A stretch of DNA of 27,635 nucleotides from a virus, in the IMG/VR virus record IMGVR_UViG_3300044716_000130, positions 1-27,635 of that record; one strand, given 5' to 3'. Shown here piece by piece: positions 8,703 through 16,749 of this stretch. A program made the translations under genes and the position numbers. Under the pieces are notes generated by a model. That model was not told where the DNA came from. It ran no database searches and worked only from the letters and a program-made list of their open reading frames with translations. Positions within the stretch are counted from its first letter, which is position 1, and each line of letters begins with the position of its first letter.

Positions 8703-8929
8703 TACTCAAACCTCGCATAACTAGCACTTGCAAATTTCTTCTTCTGCCCAGCCTTCATCCGAGCTTGGAGAGCGTTAAGGCGAACCTTACGCTTCCTGTC
8801 TCGTTCTGAGTAACCAGTTTTGTCAACTGGGCCCATGGTAGGGTTGAACCTACCAGATCCGTAAACCTTTGCACCAGCAGCATAAGGGTTGAAGCCAGGC
8901 TTAGCTGGGTCTTTCATTGCCTTAGCCAT
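8702..8929 (-). CDS. Small basic structural-operon protein
   Basis: 75 residues, strongly basic and rich in G, P, K and R (for example YSERDRKRKVRLNALQARMK). No domain is recognised. Both ends are TAATG overlaps: its ATG shares a base with the stop of the tail-tube B-like gene, and its stop shares a base with the next ATG. That is strong evidence for a real gene translated by coupling. It may be a virion or DNA-associated protein; this is inference from charge and context. Confidence 0.55.
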   Translation of the reverse strand: MAKAMKDPAKPGFNPYAAGAKVYGSGRFNPTMGPVDKTGYSERDRKRKVRLNALQARMKAGQKKKFASASYARFE

Positions 8930-10572
8930 TAGGTAATCCTGTCTGACGACTTAGCCTTCATCCCGATCATGGGAGTAATGCTAAAAATCTGAGCTGGTGA
9001 CGTAGCTATCGTGCCATCGCACTCAAGATACAATTCAAAGTATACCCTACGGAAACGCACTCCGTTGTCTAGCTTCAAGCTATTCCGCTGTTTATAGGTA
9101 AATCCGTTGTCTATTTCGGTGGTTATTCCCCTAAATTCTACGTCTGTAGGGTTATCCCAAGTAGCCTCTGGGTCATCCCATACTACGAATTTATCGTCAC
9201 CAACAAAGTCCAGGCTTACATCATCCCAGGTAGCAAAAGCGTAAGATACCGAAGCAGGGATTACAATCGTTTTAATGTTGCCAGCTGCGATGACGTCAGC
9301 AGCCCACCAGTACAATCTTTTCCATTCGTTAGGGGTGTCAAAGTCGAAAACTCTTGTACGCAGGATACACTCTATGTTCTCTGAGCCAGTAGTGGAATGG
9401 CTGTGATCCACTATTTCGTAGACTTTCCATTTTGTAGAAGTTGCGCTACCAGATATAGCAAGTGCAGTCTTAGTTTCGCCAATGTTGTTTGGAGGAGTGG
9501 GGATTTCAATACATTTAGCAAACTGAGTATCGGATAGCCAAATAGACCAAGTGTTAGTTTTAATTTGGAATACGTATAGTGTGCCACCGAAATTTACGAT
9601 AGCCCTAGATCCCAAGATAGATACTGCATATCTAAGCTTTAGGTTGGCTGAGAATGACTGCTCTTCAAAGCGAACCTTCTGGTCATTAAGGGATGTAAAG
9701 TTTCCGTTGTAGTACGCATACAGCTGATCTCCGCTGAGTACAAGCAAACCATTTTCATAGTTAGCAATACAGTTCTGGTTTTCAGCACCAATACCTTCTT
9801 GGATCTTTGCCATAGTACCGCCTTCAGGCAGACCAGAGAAAGTAAAGCGGTAAGTTGACGCGTTTCTAAATACGGTAACTTCGTTGTAACCAGAGACTAA
9901 GCCTGTAATCCATTGACCGTCTCCACTGTTTACAGAGGTAAAGCCATTGTTAGCGTCCCACCAGCGCCAGTCTTGTCCAGGGAAAGCTTCAACTTCACCC
10001 GCAATGTTAGACCAGTACATCACTGACTGGGTTGCAGAGTTTAGTGGGCCAAACAAGAATAAGCGCTCTTGGTGAAGCTCAATACCACGGCCAGCAGGCA
10101 TAGTTGCAATGGTTGAAGTGTTTGAGCCAGCAATAGTCCAAAGTCCTGTAGCTGAATCATATCCTGGAGCTCCGCTGGGTCCCCAGTAAGCGCCTGCTCC
10201 ATTTGTGCGGCACATGATTAGGTAGCCTTGGTATTGCACAAAGTCGGCTGCTGGGTGCGTCCAGATCTGAGTCCAAGCCTCAGTGGCTATGTTGTATACG
10301 TAAGTCTTAGTTGTCGAAGTGTAGACGGCAAAACGCACTCCGTCTTCTTTGATGTAGTAACCAAGCAGGTTAAAAAATACCCCAGCTTCTGGAAAAGCCA
10401 CTCCCACATCCGTAATAGGGGGGCGAGAAGATAGTGCACCAGTTGGCGAAAACTCTAGGTTCTGTAGAAACGGTACTTCGTTCTGGGCAATAGCTGACGC
10501 ATCCCAGTAGTTATTCAAACCACCTGAGAAGTCTTTTATCTGCGCTGAACGCTCTCTTACTAGGTTAGACAT
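8929..10572 (-). CDS. Tail tubular protein B-like (short-tail nozzle)
   Basis: 547 residues from the ATG at 10572 (MSNLVRERSA). A longer frame would need a TTG at 10596. The ATG lies inside the end of the preceding gene (8-bp overlap), which fits coupled translation. The N-terminus IKDFSGGLNNYWDASAIAQN, then LQNLEFSPTGALSSRPP, is the usual opening of the phage nozzle / gp12-like proteins. The rest is rich in beta strands with repeated Tyr/Trp blades (NLLGYYIKEDG, LFLFGPLNSA, LYAYYNGNFTSL), consistent with a beta-propeller. It would form the distal end of the short tail, below the adaptor ring encoded by the upstream gene. Family length is about 550-800 residues, so this is at the short end. 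Confidence 0.75.
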   Translation of the reverse strand: MSNLVRERSAQIKDFSGGLNNYWDASAIAQNEVPFLQNLEFSPTGALSSRPPITDVGVAFPEAGVFFNLLGYYIKEDGVRFAVYTSTTKTYVYNIATEAWTQIWTHPAADFVQYQGYLIMCRTNGAGAYWGPSGAPGYDSATGLWTIAGSNTSTIATMPAGRGIELHQERLFLFGPLNSATQSVMYWSNIAGEVEAFPGQDWRWWDANNGFTSVNSGDGQWITGLVSGYNEVTVFRNASTYRFTFSGLPEGGTMAKIQEGIGAENQNCIANYENGLLVLSGDQLYAYYNGNFTSLNDQKVRFEEQSFSANLKLRYAVSILGSRAIVNFGGTLYVFQIKTNTWSIWLSDTQFAKCIEIPTPPNNIGETKTALAISGSATSTKWKVYEIVDHSHSTTGSENIECILRTRVFDFDTPNEWKRLYWWAADVIAAGNIKTIVIPASVSYAFATWDDVSLDFVGDDKFVVWDDPEATWDNPTDVEFRGITTEIDNGFTYKQRNSLKLDNGVRFRRVYFELYLECDGTIATSPAQIFSITPMIGMKAKSSDRIT

Positions 10573-11227
10573 AATCAGCTGGATCAGGTGAGACAACAGG
10601 ATATAAGTCAGACTGGGAGATGTTCTCCTTGTAGTGAAGTCTGTCTAGCCCGTCTCTGAACTGACCTAGCTTTAATTGCGCTGCTGTGTAGTTTTCGTCG
10701 TACTCTAAAGCTTGAACCATGCAGTAGTTTACTAATCCGTTTAGGTATCTATCTGGGATGCTTAGTGGATCGTTGAAGCTAGTTACCATTGCTGGCATCT
10801 CTACATATTCCATCTTTAGACCGTTAGGAAAGCTTTTTTGCGGTACTGGGTAAAGGGTGATAATTCCGCCACGCTCATACCATAGCTGAGGGTAGTCAGC
10901 ACGGGCAGCAAGGGTTGGGTCAGTTGCCAAGATAAAGTCCCTAGCACCCTGTGGGGATAGGTTCTTGATTGGGCGACCTTCAACGTAAAGCGCTTCAATG
11001 TATTGAACCTTGTCAGCTGGGAAGCTGTACTCAGCCTGGTTAGCAACAATATTGCCTACCTTGGTTTCTTTCAAAATGGCGTTGTTGTTTACGATTTCTT
11101 GCTGACCATCGTTGATCCAACGAATGATAGCCTCGTCGTTTATCTGCGCTCCAGAAGTGTCTCCAAATTGAGTTTTGACGCGTGTGATTACATCACTAAC
11201 GTGCTTGGTAAATAGCTCTGCTGGCAT
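10565..11227 (-). CDS. Tail tubular protein A-like head-tail adaptor
   Basis: 220 residues. The opening (FTKHVSDVITRVKTQFGDTS, then INDEAIIRWINDGQQEIV) is typical of phage adaptor/gp11-like proteins: an N-terminal helix pair with the motif DexIxrWIndgqxei. Later segments LYVEGRPIKNLSP and ITLYPVPQ fit the beta part of the fold. It would form the ring between portal and nozzle. The start shares a base with the previous stop (TAATG), and the 3' end overlaps the nozzle gene by 8 bp. The pairing of this gene with the next one is the main evidence for a podovirus-type tail. Confidence 0.75.
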   Translation of the reverse strand: MPAELFTKHVSDVITRVKTQFGDTSGAQINDEAIIRWINDGQQEIVNNNAILKETKVGNIVANQAEYSFPADKVQYIEALYVEGRPIKNLSPQGARDFILATDPTLAARADYPQLWYERGGIITLYPVPQKSFPNGLKMEYVEMPAMVTSFNDPLSIPDRYLNGLVNYCMVQALEYDENYTAAQLKLGQFRDGLDRLHYKENISQSDLYPVVSPDPADYV

Positions 11228-11649
11228 TACTTCCTAAGTACCTTTCCATCGTGGCGGTATTCGTTCTTGCGGGAACTCATTACGGACTTCATCATGTCCT
11301 TCTTTTCCTCCATCCATTCTAGCTCACGCTTGGCCTTCATGGCGGCTTCAGCCATCTCTAAAATGCGAAGTCTATTTACCTTTGAATCCTTGTCGTGCAT
11401 GTTGTTTTCTACAAGCCAAGCAACAAGCCTCTGGTCTACTTCAGACTCCCGCATGTACCTGATTACGTATGGCGGTAGCATGTGCGGTTCATCTACTAGT
11501 GCAAATGGTCGCTCTGGGTCAAAAGCTGGGTGTAACGAGTCAACGCGAATCAGCCTAACTGTAGGGAAAAGGTCGCTAATAACCTCGGCTACCCTACGGT
11601 GATCTGTTGAGTATAATCCGTCTATTTTGTCAAATTCTATGTAGCTCAT
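11227..11649 (-). CDS. Virion/neck-region protein, unknown function
   Basis: 140 residues. The N-terminal half looks like a compact alpha/beta domain (MSYIEFDKIDGLYSTDHRRV; VDEPHMLPPYVIRYMRES). The C-terminal half is a charged, Lys/Glu/Met-rich helix probably forming a coiled coil (about 95-130). I do not recognise the family. A strong ribosome-binding site (AGGAGG, 7 bases before the ATG) follows the hairpin terminator after the capsid gene, so it opens the distal tail segment of the operon. Its place between capsid and adaptor genes suggests a neck or completion role, which is inference. Confidence 0.6.
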   Translation of the reverse strand: MSYIEFDKIDGLYSTDHRRVAEVISDLFPTVRLIRVDSLHPAFDPERPFALVDEPHMLPPYVIRYMRESEVDQRLVAWLVENNMHDKDSKVNRLRILEMAEAAMKAKRELEWMEEKKDMMKSVMSSRKNEYRHDGKVLRK

Positions 11650-11682
11650 AATTCAGCCTCCTGTCTCAAGTATAAAGTAAAA

Positions 11683-11719
11683 CCCTTGGGGATAGATGAG
11701 ACGGGTCTATCCCCAAGGG
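11683..11719 (-). terminator. Strong hairpin terminator after the major capsid gene
   Basis: A perfect 14-bp stem (CCCTTGGGGATAGA with TCTATCCCCAAGGG) encloses a 9-base loop. On the minus strand it follows the capsid stop codon by 14 bases and runs straight into TTTTACTTTATACTT, the U-rich tail of an intrinsic terminator. It likely ends most capsid transcripts and lets a fraction read through to the tail genes. Confidence 0.85.
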
Positions 11720-11733
11720 CAATTATTTACTAG

Positions 11734-12966
11734 TTACTTCTCGGTGATGTTAGTCATTACCGCGTGTGCGTTTCTGCGGTAGGTTCCTAGCTGAGAGTAC
11801 TGGAAGTAGCGAGCTTCGTATGCATCAGTGTCAGCAACACGTGACCACATAGAACCATCGCGGTCCATCCATGCCCAGTCGCGCTTGCGGTTAACCACAA
11901 TCTCTTTCGAGCTAAGCGCGTATAGGGTGCTTGGTGGGGCTGCGTAGTCAGATACGAACTTGATTGGCTTGCCAACCGCGTCGAATGTGAATGCACGCTG
12001 TCCACCCTCAAGGGTTGCACCGTTGGTGAACTGGCGTAGACCCTGTAGAAGATCCCAGTAAGCGTTGAAGACTCCAGGGGATGCCAACATTACGTCAACG
12101 TCACCGCCCTGCTTGTCTACCTTCTGTACTAGGTTGATCAGTGCCAACTCAGTTAGTGTGCCAGTTGATACTCCTGGAGTTCCAAGAGCAACCTCTGTTG
12201 CAGACCATACTGGGTAGCTAGCTGGGTCAATTTCGTGTAGTTCGCCAGTAGCCTTAACGATTGCACCTAGACCAGTCCACTCCTTACCGAAGGAGTTTAC
12301 TCCGTTGGAAGAACGTACTAGGAAGTCGCCAGCGCTGATGTTAGTGCCGAAGGTTCCCAAAGTACCAGTTACTGTGATTACGTTGGTGGTTTCGTTAATA
12401 GATACGATTTCTAGAGAGCTTGCTGCACCTGACTGCTGCTTTACACCAGTTGTTGGGTCAACCACGTCAAAGGTCATTCCGACCTGTAGGAAGTGGTCGG
12501 TGTCAACGGTCAAGGTTGTAGCAGAAGGCTGAGCAGTAACAACTGCTAGCTTACCTGAGCCATCTCCGTAAACCTGACGGTTTAGGTCGTTAGCTAGGTC
12601 CTTCTTTAGACCATTGATTTCGTTGTCAACAACGTTGATGAAAGCCTGGTAGTCTTCGACTGCCTGCTCGAATAGCTGACCATCTACTTCAATCGAACCG
12701 TATAGGTTGGTTAGGTAAAGGTGAGCTTGCTTGTACTTCTGTGCTCCAGCTACTGGTAGCTTCTCGCGAACTCCGCGAGCACCAATACCCTGGTTGCGTC
12801 CGATGTGGGTGTCGAAGATAACTTCTTTACCGTTACGGGTGATGTTTGCAGACGATGCTTCGATGAGCTGTAGCGCTGGGTTCTTGTCCCGTAGCTGCTC
12901 GTGAAGGTCGCCATACACTAGTTTGATAGCTTCTGACGCAAAGGTCAGAATTGACTGTCCTGCCAT
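11734..12966 (-). CDS. Major capsid protein
   Basis: 410 residues. The N-terminus (SEAIKLVYGDLHEQLRDKNP) leads into segments typical of HK97-fold capsid proteins of podo-like phages: a conserved early region with ITRNGKEVIFDTHIGRN, then VREKLPVAG, a helix with VDNEINGLKKDLANDLNRQV (spine-helix-like), an inserted beta-rich stretch at about 140-215, and a C-terminal part ending in RYFQYSQLGTYRRNAHAVMT. It directly follows the scaffold gene. The ATG has AGGAG 8 bases upstream. It is flanked by minus-strand hairpins on both sides, the usual arrangement for a gene needing its own high transcript level. No promoter is clear in the 136-bp gap upstream. Confidence 0.85.
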   Translation of the reverse strand: MAGQSILTFASEAIKLVYGDLHEQLRDKNPALQLIEASSANITRNGKEVIFDTHIGRNQGIGARGVREKLPVAGAQKYKQAHLYLTNLYGSIEVDGQLFEQAVEDYQAFINVVDNEINGLKKDLANDLNRQVYGDGSGKLAVVTAQPSATTLTVDTDHFLQVGMTFDVVDPTTGVKQQSGAASSLEIVSINETTNVITVTGTLGTFGTNISAGDFLVRSSNGVNSFGKEWTGLGAIVKATGELHEIDPASYPVWSATEVALGTPGVSTGTLTELALINLVQKVDKQGGDVDVMLASPGVFNAYWDLLQGLRQFTNGATLEGGQRAFTFDAVGKPIKFVSDYAAPPSTLYALSSKEIVVNRKRDWAWMDRDGSMWSRVADTDAYEARYFQYSQLGTYRRNAHAVMTNITEK

Positions 12967-13060
12967 GTAAATGACTCCTATGATTTTAGAAAGGGGGAAT
13001 TGTTTGCATCGTCTGGCCCTGACTCGATCGGCTGTACCAAAGACCCTTCAAGGATAACAC

Positions 13061-13086
13061 AAAACCCCGCCGTTATAACGACGGGG
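13061..13086 (-). terminator. Hairpin terminator between scaffold and capsid genes
   Basis: On the minus strand CCCCGTCGTT pairs with AACGGCGGGG (10 bp including one G-U pair, minimal AT loop) and is followed by TTTTGTG. It lies 16 bases after the scaffold stop. The short loop probably opens a further pair or two. It could terminate, or attenuate, the terminase-portal-scaffold transcript. The 95 bases from here to the capsid ATG hold a good ribosome-binding site, but I could not find a convincing promoter in them. Confidence 0.65.
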
Positions 13087-13102
13087 CTCTGGGTTATGGA
13101 GT

Positions 13103-13954
13103 TTATAAGCCGCCTTTTAGCTGTTGCTCGAACATTTGAGCAAGCATTGCTTTCTTGCCCTTCATGTCTTTAGGTAGCTCGAATGCCTGAGATGGAACTC
13201 CGCCACCGCCACCCATGACGGTTGGAGCGTCTTCTTTGGGGTTTACACCTTTAGCTGGGTAACGAATACCAGCAATTTCAGCAAGTTCTCTTGCTGCGGT
13301 GAACACGGTTGCGTTGTCATCGGTAGCAAGCTGAATCTCTAGGACCTTAAGGATCTTGTCCATTTGCGCATCTGTAACATCGTAACGAGAAGTTAGATCT
13401 TCGATCTGGTTCTCAAGCTCAGCGTATTCGTAATTTACCTCAGCCTCAAACTTAACGTTTTCGATATACTCTTCTTGCTCCTGAAGCTTTGCATCTCTAG
13501 CAGCAAACTCTTTTTGCAGGGCTGGACTTAGCTCGTAATCGTCATCATCTGACTCTTCAATCTTGTCTGCCTCTTGCTCTACAAATTCGGCTTCGTCTAG
13601 CAAGCCTTGTGATCTTAGCTGGTCAGCTAGGGTACGGTACAGGTAAACAGGGTCAGATACAGCGACCTCTGCCAAGCGCAGGCTGTCACGGATGACATCT
13701 GGGCTAATGTCCACGTCCATAAACTCTTTGAACGGGGTGTACTTCTCTAGCTGCTGCTGGAAGTATTTGTCTTGCTCCTGTAGATGCGGAACAATCTTTT
13801 CATGCCATGCTTCTGGAAGCTCTGCTAAGACCTTCTCGTAAGCTGGGTGTATTTTTGCTTCTGGTGCCTCTGGTGCAGATGGCGCTTCAGGCGCTTCTAC
13901 CTCAGAACTTGAATCAATTGCCTCTGGTGGGTTGATATCGATTGCCTCAGACAT
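13103..13954 (-). CDS. Capsid assembly scaffold protein
   Basis: 283 residues, acidic, with an N-terminal Glu/Pro/Ala-rich disordered stretch (about 1-35). Next comes HPAYEKVLAELPEAWHEKIV, a motif frequent in podovirus scaffolds, then long charged helices (about 130-200) likely to form coiled coils. After a GGGGG linker (about 247-251) there is a basic C-terminus rich in K, M and Q, the part that in scaffolds typically contacts the capsid protein. Its position between portal and capsid is the canonical one. TAGGAG lies 5 bases before the ATG, 8 bases after the portal stop. Confidence 0.8.
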   Translation of the reverse strand: MSEAIDINPPEAIDSSSEVEAPEAPSAPEAPEAKIHPAYEKVLAELPEAWHEKIVPHLQEQDKYFQQQLEKYTPFKEFMDVDISPDVIRDSLRLAEVAVSDPVYLYRTLADQLRSQGLLDEAEFVEQEADKIEESDDDDYELSPALQKEFAARDAKLQEQEEYIENVKFEAEVNYEYAELENQIEDLTSRYDVTDAQMDKILKVLEIQLATDDNATVFTAARELAEIAGIRYPAKGVNPKEDAPTVMGGGGGVPSQAFELPKDMKGKKAMLAQMFEQQLKGGL

Positions 13955-13962
13955 TGCGTCTC

Positions 13963-16116
13963 CTATCCTAATTGCTCATCTGTGAACCCAGTTTGTTCTG
14001 GGAGTCCTTGCTGCATCTGACCGCCAGCTGCAGGTCCTTGTTGTGGCATTCCAGACTGCATCATCATCTGTAGCTCAGCTTGCTTTTGCAAGATCTGCTC
14101 GTGGATGCTTACGTGCTTCTGGAATTCTGCCTTTACTACGTCAGGCAAGCCTTGGAAGGCTTGCGACTTACGGAACCTGTTGTGTACCTCCATGTGTACA
14201 GCGTGGTTATCCCAGTCGTTGACGTTGACAACTGGTGGCACCTGTAGAGGCTGACCAGTGTTTGGATCAAGCTTATCGATTTCGCCAGCCTGTGCACCTT
14301 GGTTCCATGCATCTTCGTACTGCTGAGCCATTTCTTCGGTAATCTTCTTCATCATCAAGTTCTCACGTTGTGCAGCGTTTTCATCAATCTTGATGGTGTT
14401 GTAGTACTGCTTCAACATACCCATCTCAAGTACACGCAAACCATCCTCTGGAGAGATGAAGCCCATCTTCATCCATTCGGTAACTAGAGCCTGTCTTGCA
14501 GCCTTGCTTGTTGGCAATGCGGAGCCAGACTCAACACGGATGTCAGTTCCAGATGCAATGTCTGCACCAGATAGCATCATTGCGTCGAATGATCCGTCAT
14601 CGCCAGTGATTTTGATTAGGCGCTTGTCGTCTACGTACTGAACGAACAAGCTCAAAGCCTGCTTAGCCATCTTTTCAACACCAGCTTCGATGCTGTTGTA
14701 GATGGTTGTTAGGTAAGCATCGTCGCGCTCGCCAAGGTAAGCCAAGGCAGTAGCAGCTGTTACGCCTCCGCTGTCTCCACGGCTAACTTGGTGCTGTCCA
14801 GATAGATCCTCAAAGTCAGTGTGAAGCTGCTGGATTTCCTGAATAACGTAGTTAGGTAGTGGCTGAATAGGCACTGGAGTTGGGTACTGGAATCCTGGAC
14901 GTACTGGAATCCAAACACCTGCACGCGCTGTAACCTTACGAGCGTCAACAGATCCTTCTTGGTACATCATCTGTGGCTTGGCCATTAGGTTCTTAGCGTG
15001 GATGATCTGAGAGCGGGTTCTGTTGTATTCGCGCTGTAGCGGAATCAAAGACTTGATTACCGAACGGCGATAGAACTTGCCATTCTGCACACCGTGCAAG
15101 TGAGCAAATGGATACTGGCCGTGGTGGTAAGGGATACCTGAGTCAGAGTATTGAACGATTTCAGTGTCAACGATGGTAATCAAACCACCCTTAGGTAGCC
15201 AAGCTGTTTGGTTTGGCTTAATCCAAACTTCCATTACTAGAACAGCGTCAGGCTTAGCGTTGTCTACTCCGCGTAGATCGAGTAGCGCAGCATCCTGAAT
15301 TTCGCTAGATGTAACCTTGGTTGGCTTAAAGTCTTTAGGCAGAACATTCTTGAAAGTGTTCTTTACGTATTCTTCGCTCTTTGTGTAAACGTTGAAGATG
15401 TACGGCTGCTTTTCTAGGTCTTCTTCAGACAGGTCAGGCACGAATAAGTGGAACGGAGAAACTACTTCGTACTTTACGTCGCCGCTCGCACTTGGTACAC
15501 GGATAATCTTTTTTTCGCCGCTTAGCGGGTCCTGCACTTTTTGCGCGTCAAAGTTTTGAACTGATCCATCCCAGAAACACTTGATGAATCCGTTACCAGT
15601 GATGGCTCTCCAGAATTCAGCCTTCTGCAGAATCTCTGTCTGGAAGTGGTTTGCGTCATAGATGGACTGCCAAACTTGCTCGCCAGCGGTAGCAGATAGT
15701 AAATCTTCTTCATCGTTGGATGATGGGACTACGGAAGCAGATGGCTGCTGAGAAGTTGTCTTAGCGATTTCTGTACGGATAACTGGCTCGATGCGGTTCA
15801 CGGTAATACGTGGCAATAGCGATGGGTTTGGCTCTTCAACTAAACCTTGTCTACCTGCAACGGTACGCCAGTCGTGGTATTGGTATCCGTTGTAAAAAGC
15901 TAGCTGTAAGTACCAGTCATTTTCTTCGACCTTACGGACAGACTTGCATTTCTCGTATTCAGACTTAGCCCAAGCTACTAGCTTCTTAGCTTTTTCTTGT
16001 TCTTTAAACCTATTAAGGATAGAGTCGTCGACAAGCTCGCCAGCGATGACTGGTGCTTTTTCAAGCAAGCTACTTTCTAGCCCTGCCATCTCGCGATTTA
16101 GCTCATCAATTGCCAT
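13963..16116 (-). CDS. Portal protein
   Basis: 717 residues, in the length range of podovirus and P22-like portals. Visible portal features include an N-terminal helix rich in charged residues with NDWYLQLAFYNGYQY, then PRITVNRIEPVIRTEIAKTT, FIKCFWDGSV, and a central stem region with SVIKSLIPLQREYNRTRSQI and NLMAKPQMMYQEGSVD. TAATALAYLGERDD marks the tunnel-loop/clip side, and a Gln/Met/Pro-rich C-terminus (about 670-710) forms a barrel-type tail. It would be the dodecameric DNA channel to which terminase and the tail adaptor dock. GTGGAG lies 6 bases before the ATG, 3 bases after the small membrane protein gene. Confidence 0.85.
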   Translation of the reverse strand: MAIDELNREMAGLESSLLEKAPVIAGELVDDSILNRFKEQEKAKKLVAWAKSEYEKCKSVRKVEENDWYLQLAFYNGYQYHDWRTVAGRQGLVEEPNPSLLPRITVNRIEPVIRTEIAKTTSQQPSASVVPSSNDEEDLLSATAGEQVWQSIYDANHFQTEILQKAEFWRAITGNGFIKCFWDGSVQNFDAQKVQDPLSGEKKIIRVPSASGDVKYEVVSPFHLFVPDLSEEDLEKQPYIFNVYTKSEEYVKNTFKNVLPKDFKPTKVTSSEIQDAALLDLRGVDNAKPDAVLVMEVWIKPNQTAWLPKGGLITIVDTEIVQYSDSGIPYHHGQYPFAHLHGVQNGKFYRRSVIKSLIPLQREYNRTRSQIIHAKNLMAKPQMMYQEGSVDARKVTARAGVWIPVRPGFQYPTPVPIQPLPNYVIQEIQQLHTDFEDLSGQHQVSRGDSGGVTAATALAYLGERDDAYLTTIYNSIEAGVEKMAKQALSLFVQYVDDKRLIKITGDDGSFDAMMLSGADIASGTDIRVESGSALPTSKAARQALVTEWMKMGFISPEDGLRVLEMGMLKQYYNTIKIDENAAQRENLMMKKITEEMAQQYEDAWNQGAQAGEIDKLDPNTGQPLQVPPVVNVNDWDNHAVHMEVHNRFRKSQAFQGLPDVVKAEFQKHVSIHEQILQKQAELQMMMQSGMPQQGPAAGGQMQQGLPEQTGFTDEQLG

Positions 16117-16119
16117 AGT

Positions 16120-16458
16120 TTACTCCACGTCTTTCCACAGCTCATCCATACGACGTTGCTCTTGTAGCATAAGTTCGTATTCTTCGCCAGTAATGTAAGG
16201 TCCATTATACACCCCAGCGGCCTTAGGTTCAGGCGTTCCAGCTTGTAACATTTGGTACGCTACTGGCTCTTTACTACTTAGAAGATTTAGCGCTTGGCTT
16301 AGTAGCCTTTGCTGATCCCTTGACGCTCTCTCCTGGCTCGCCATTGTTTCCTTCAACGCTTCCAGAGTCGGCTTCAATACTTTCAGGTTGTACAGGCTTA
16401 CTAGGAACAGAACCGCTAGCAAGGTTAAGGACAAAGTTGCTAAGTAAAGATTGAACAT
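16120..16458 (-). CDS. Small membrane protein with N-terminal anchor and coiled coil
   Basis: 112 residues. Residues 3-24 are a clear transmembrane segment (LYLATLSLTLLAVLFLVSLY). Residues 28-65 form a charged helix likely to be a coiled coil, and the rest is hydrophilic, ending EEYELMLQEQRRMDELWKDVE. The first 185 bp overlap the preceding zinc-ribbon gene in another frame. GGAG about 10 bases before the ATG supports real initiation. The shape (one anchor plus periplasm- or cytoplasm-facing coil) resembles inner-membrane spanins or class II/III holins. However, the overlapping partner has no lipobox or signal peptide, so I do not call a spanin pair. The function is unknown. Confidence 0.6.
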   Translation of the reverse strand: MFNLYLATLSLTLLAVLFLVSLYNLKVLKPTLEALKETMASQERASRDQQRLLSQALNLLSSKEPVAYQMLQAGTPEPKAAGVYNGPYITGEEYELMLQEQRRMDELWKDVE

Positions 16459-16747
16459 TGTGGGTTAACTCCTTTATTAATTGTGGTGCTGCCTCTAGCT
16501 GGCTCTTTGCTTCTACCAGCTCTTTATTGATCCGTGTGACTTCGCCCTCAAATTGAGCCTTAGACGCCATACCAGTAAAGGTGGCCAACTCTGTTAGGCA
16601 ACCGTCGCAGTAGTATGCGCCCATGTTTGTTCCGCTGATGTTTCTACCTAGATCCCACAGGCTTGACCCCGCGCCGCATCTTAGGCAAATTCCTGGGTAT
16701 GGTGCCCCAGCTTCGTAAAAACGAAATGATGCTTGAAACTTGTCCAT
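16274..16747 (-). CDS. Zinc-ribbon protein next to terminase
   Basis: 157 residues starting at the ATG at 16747, which is preceded by GGAAGG and lies 2 bases after the terminase stop; a longer frame from 16801 would overlap terminase without need. Two CxxC pairs (C21/C24 and C47/C50) make a treble-clef or ribbon-type zinc site. Residues 65-110 look helical (VTRINKELVEAKSQLEAA). The last ~50 residues are disordered and rich in S, G, P, E and K. That tail is encoded by the same DNA as the membrane segment of the next gene. Context suggests a packaging or assembly accessory, but no family is recognised. Confidence 0.65.
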   Translation of the reverse strand: MDKFQASFRFYEAGAPYPGICLRCGAGSSLWDLGRNISGTNMGAYYCDGCLTELATFTGMASKAQFEGEVTRINKELVEAKSQLEAAPQLIKELTHNVQSLLSNFVLNLASGSVPSKPVQPESIEADSGSVEGNNGEPGESVKGSAKATKPSAKSSK

Positions 16748-16749
16748 CT

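Noticed and set aside
10573-10596. TTG start 8 codons upstream for the nozzle gene
   Set aside because: The ATG at 10572 gives the standard family N-terminus and a short coupling overlap.
16120-16747. Rz/Rz1 spanin pair next to terminase, as in T7
   Set aside because: The overlapping partner is a zinc-ribbon protein without signal peptide or lipobox, and the lysin type suggests a host without a classic outer membrane.
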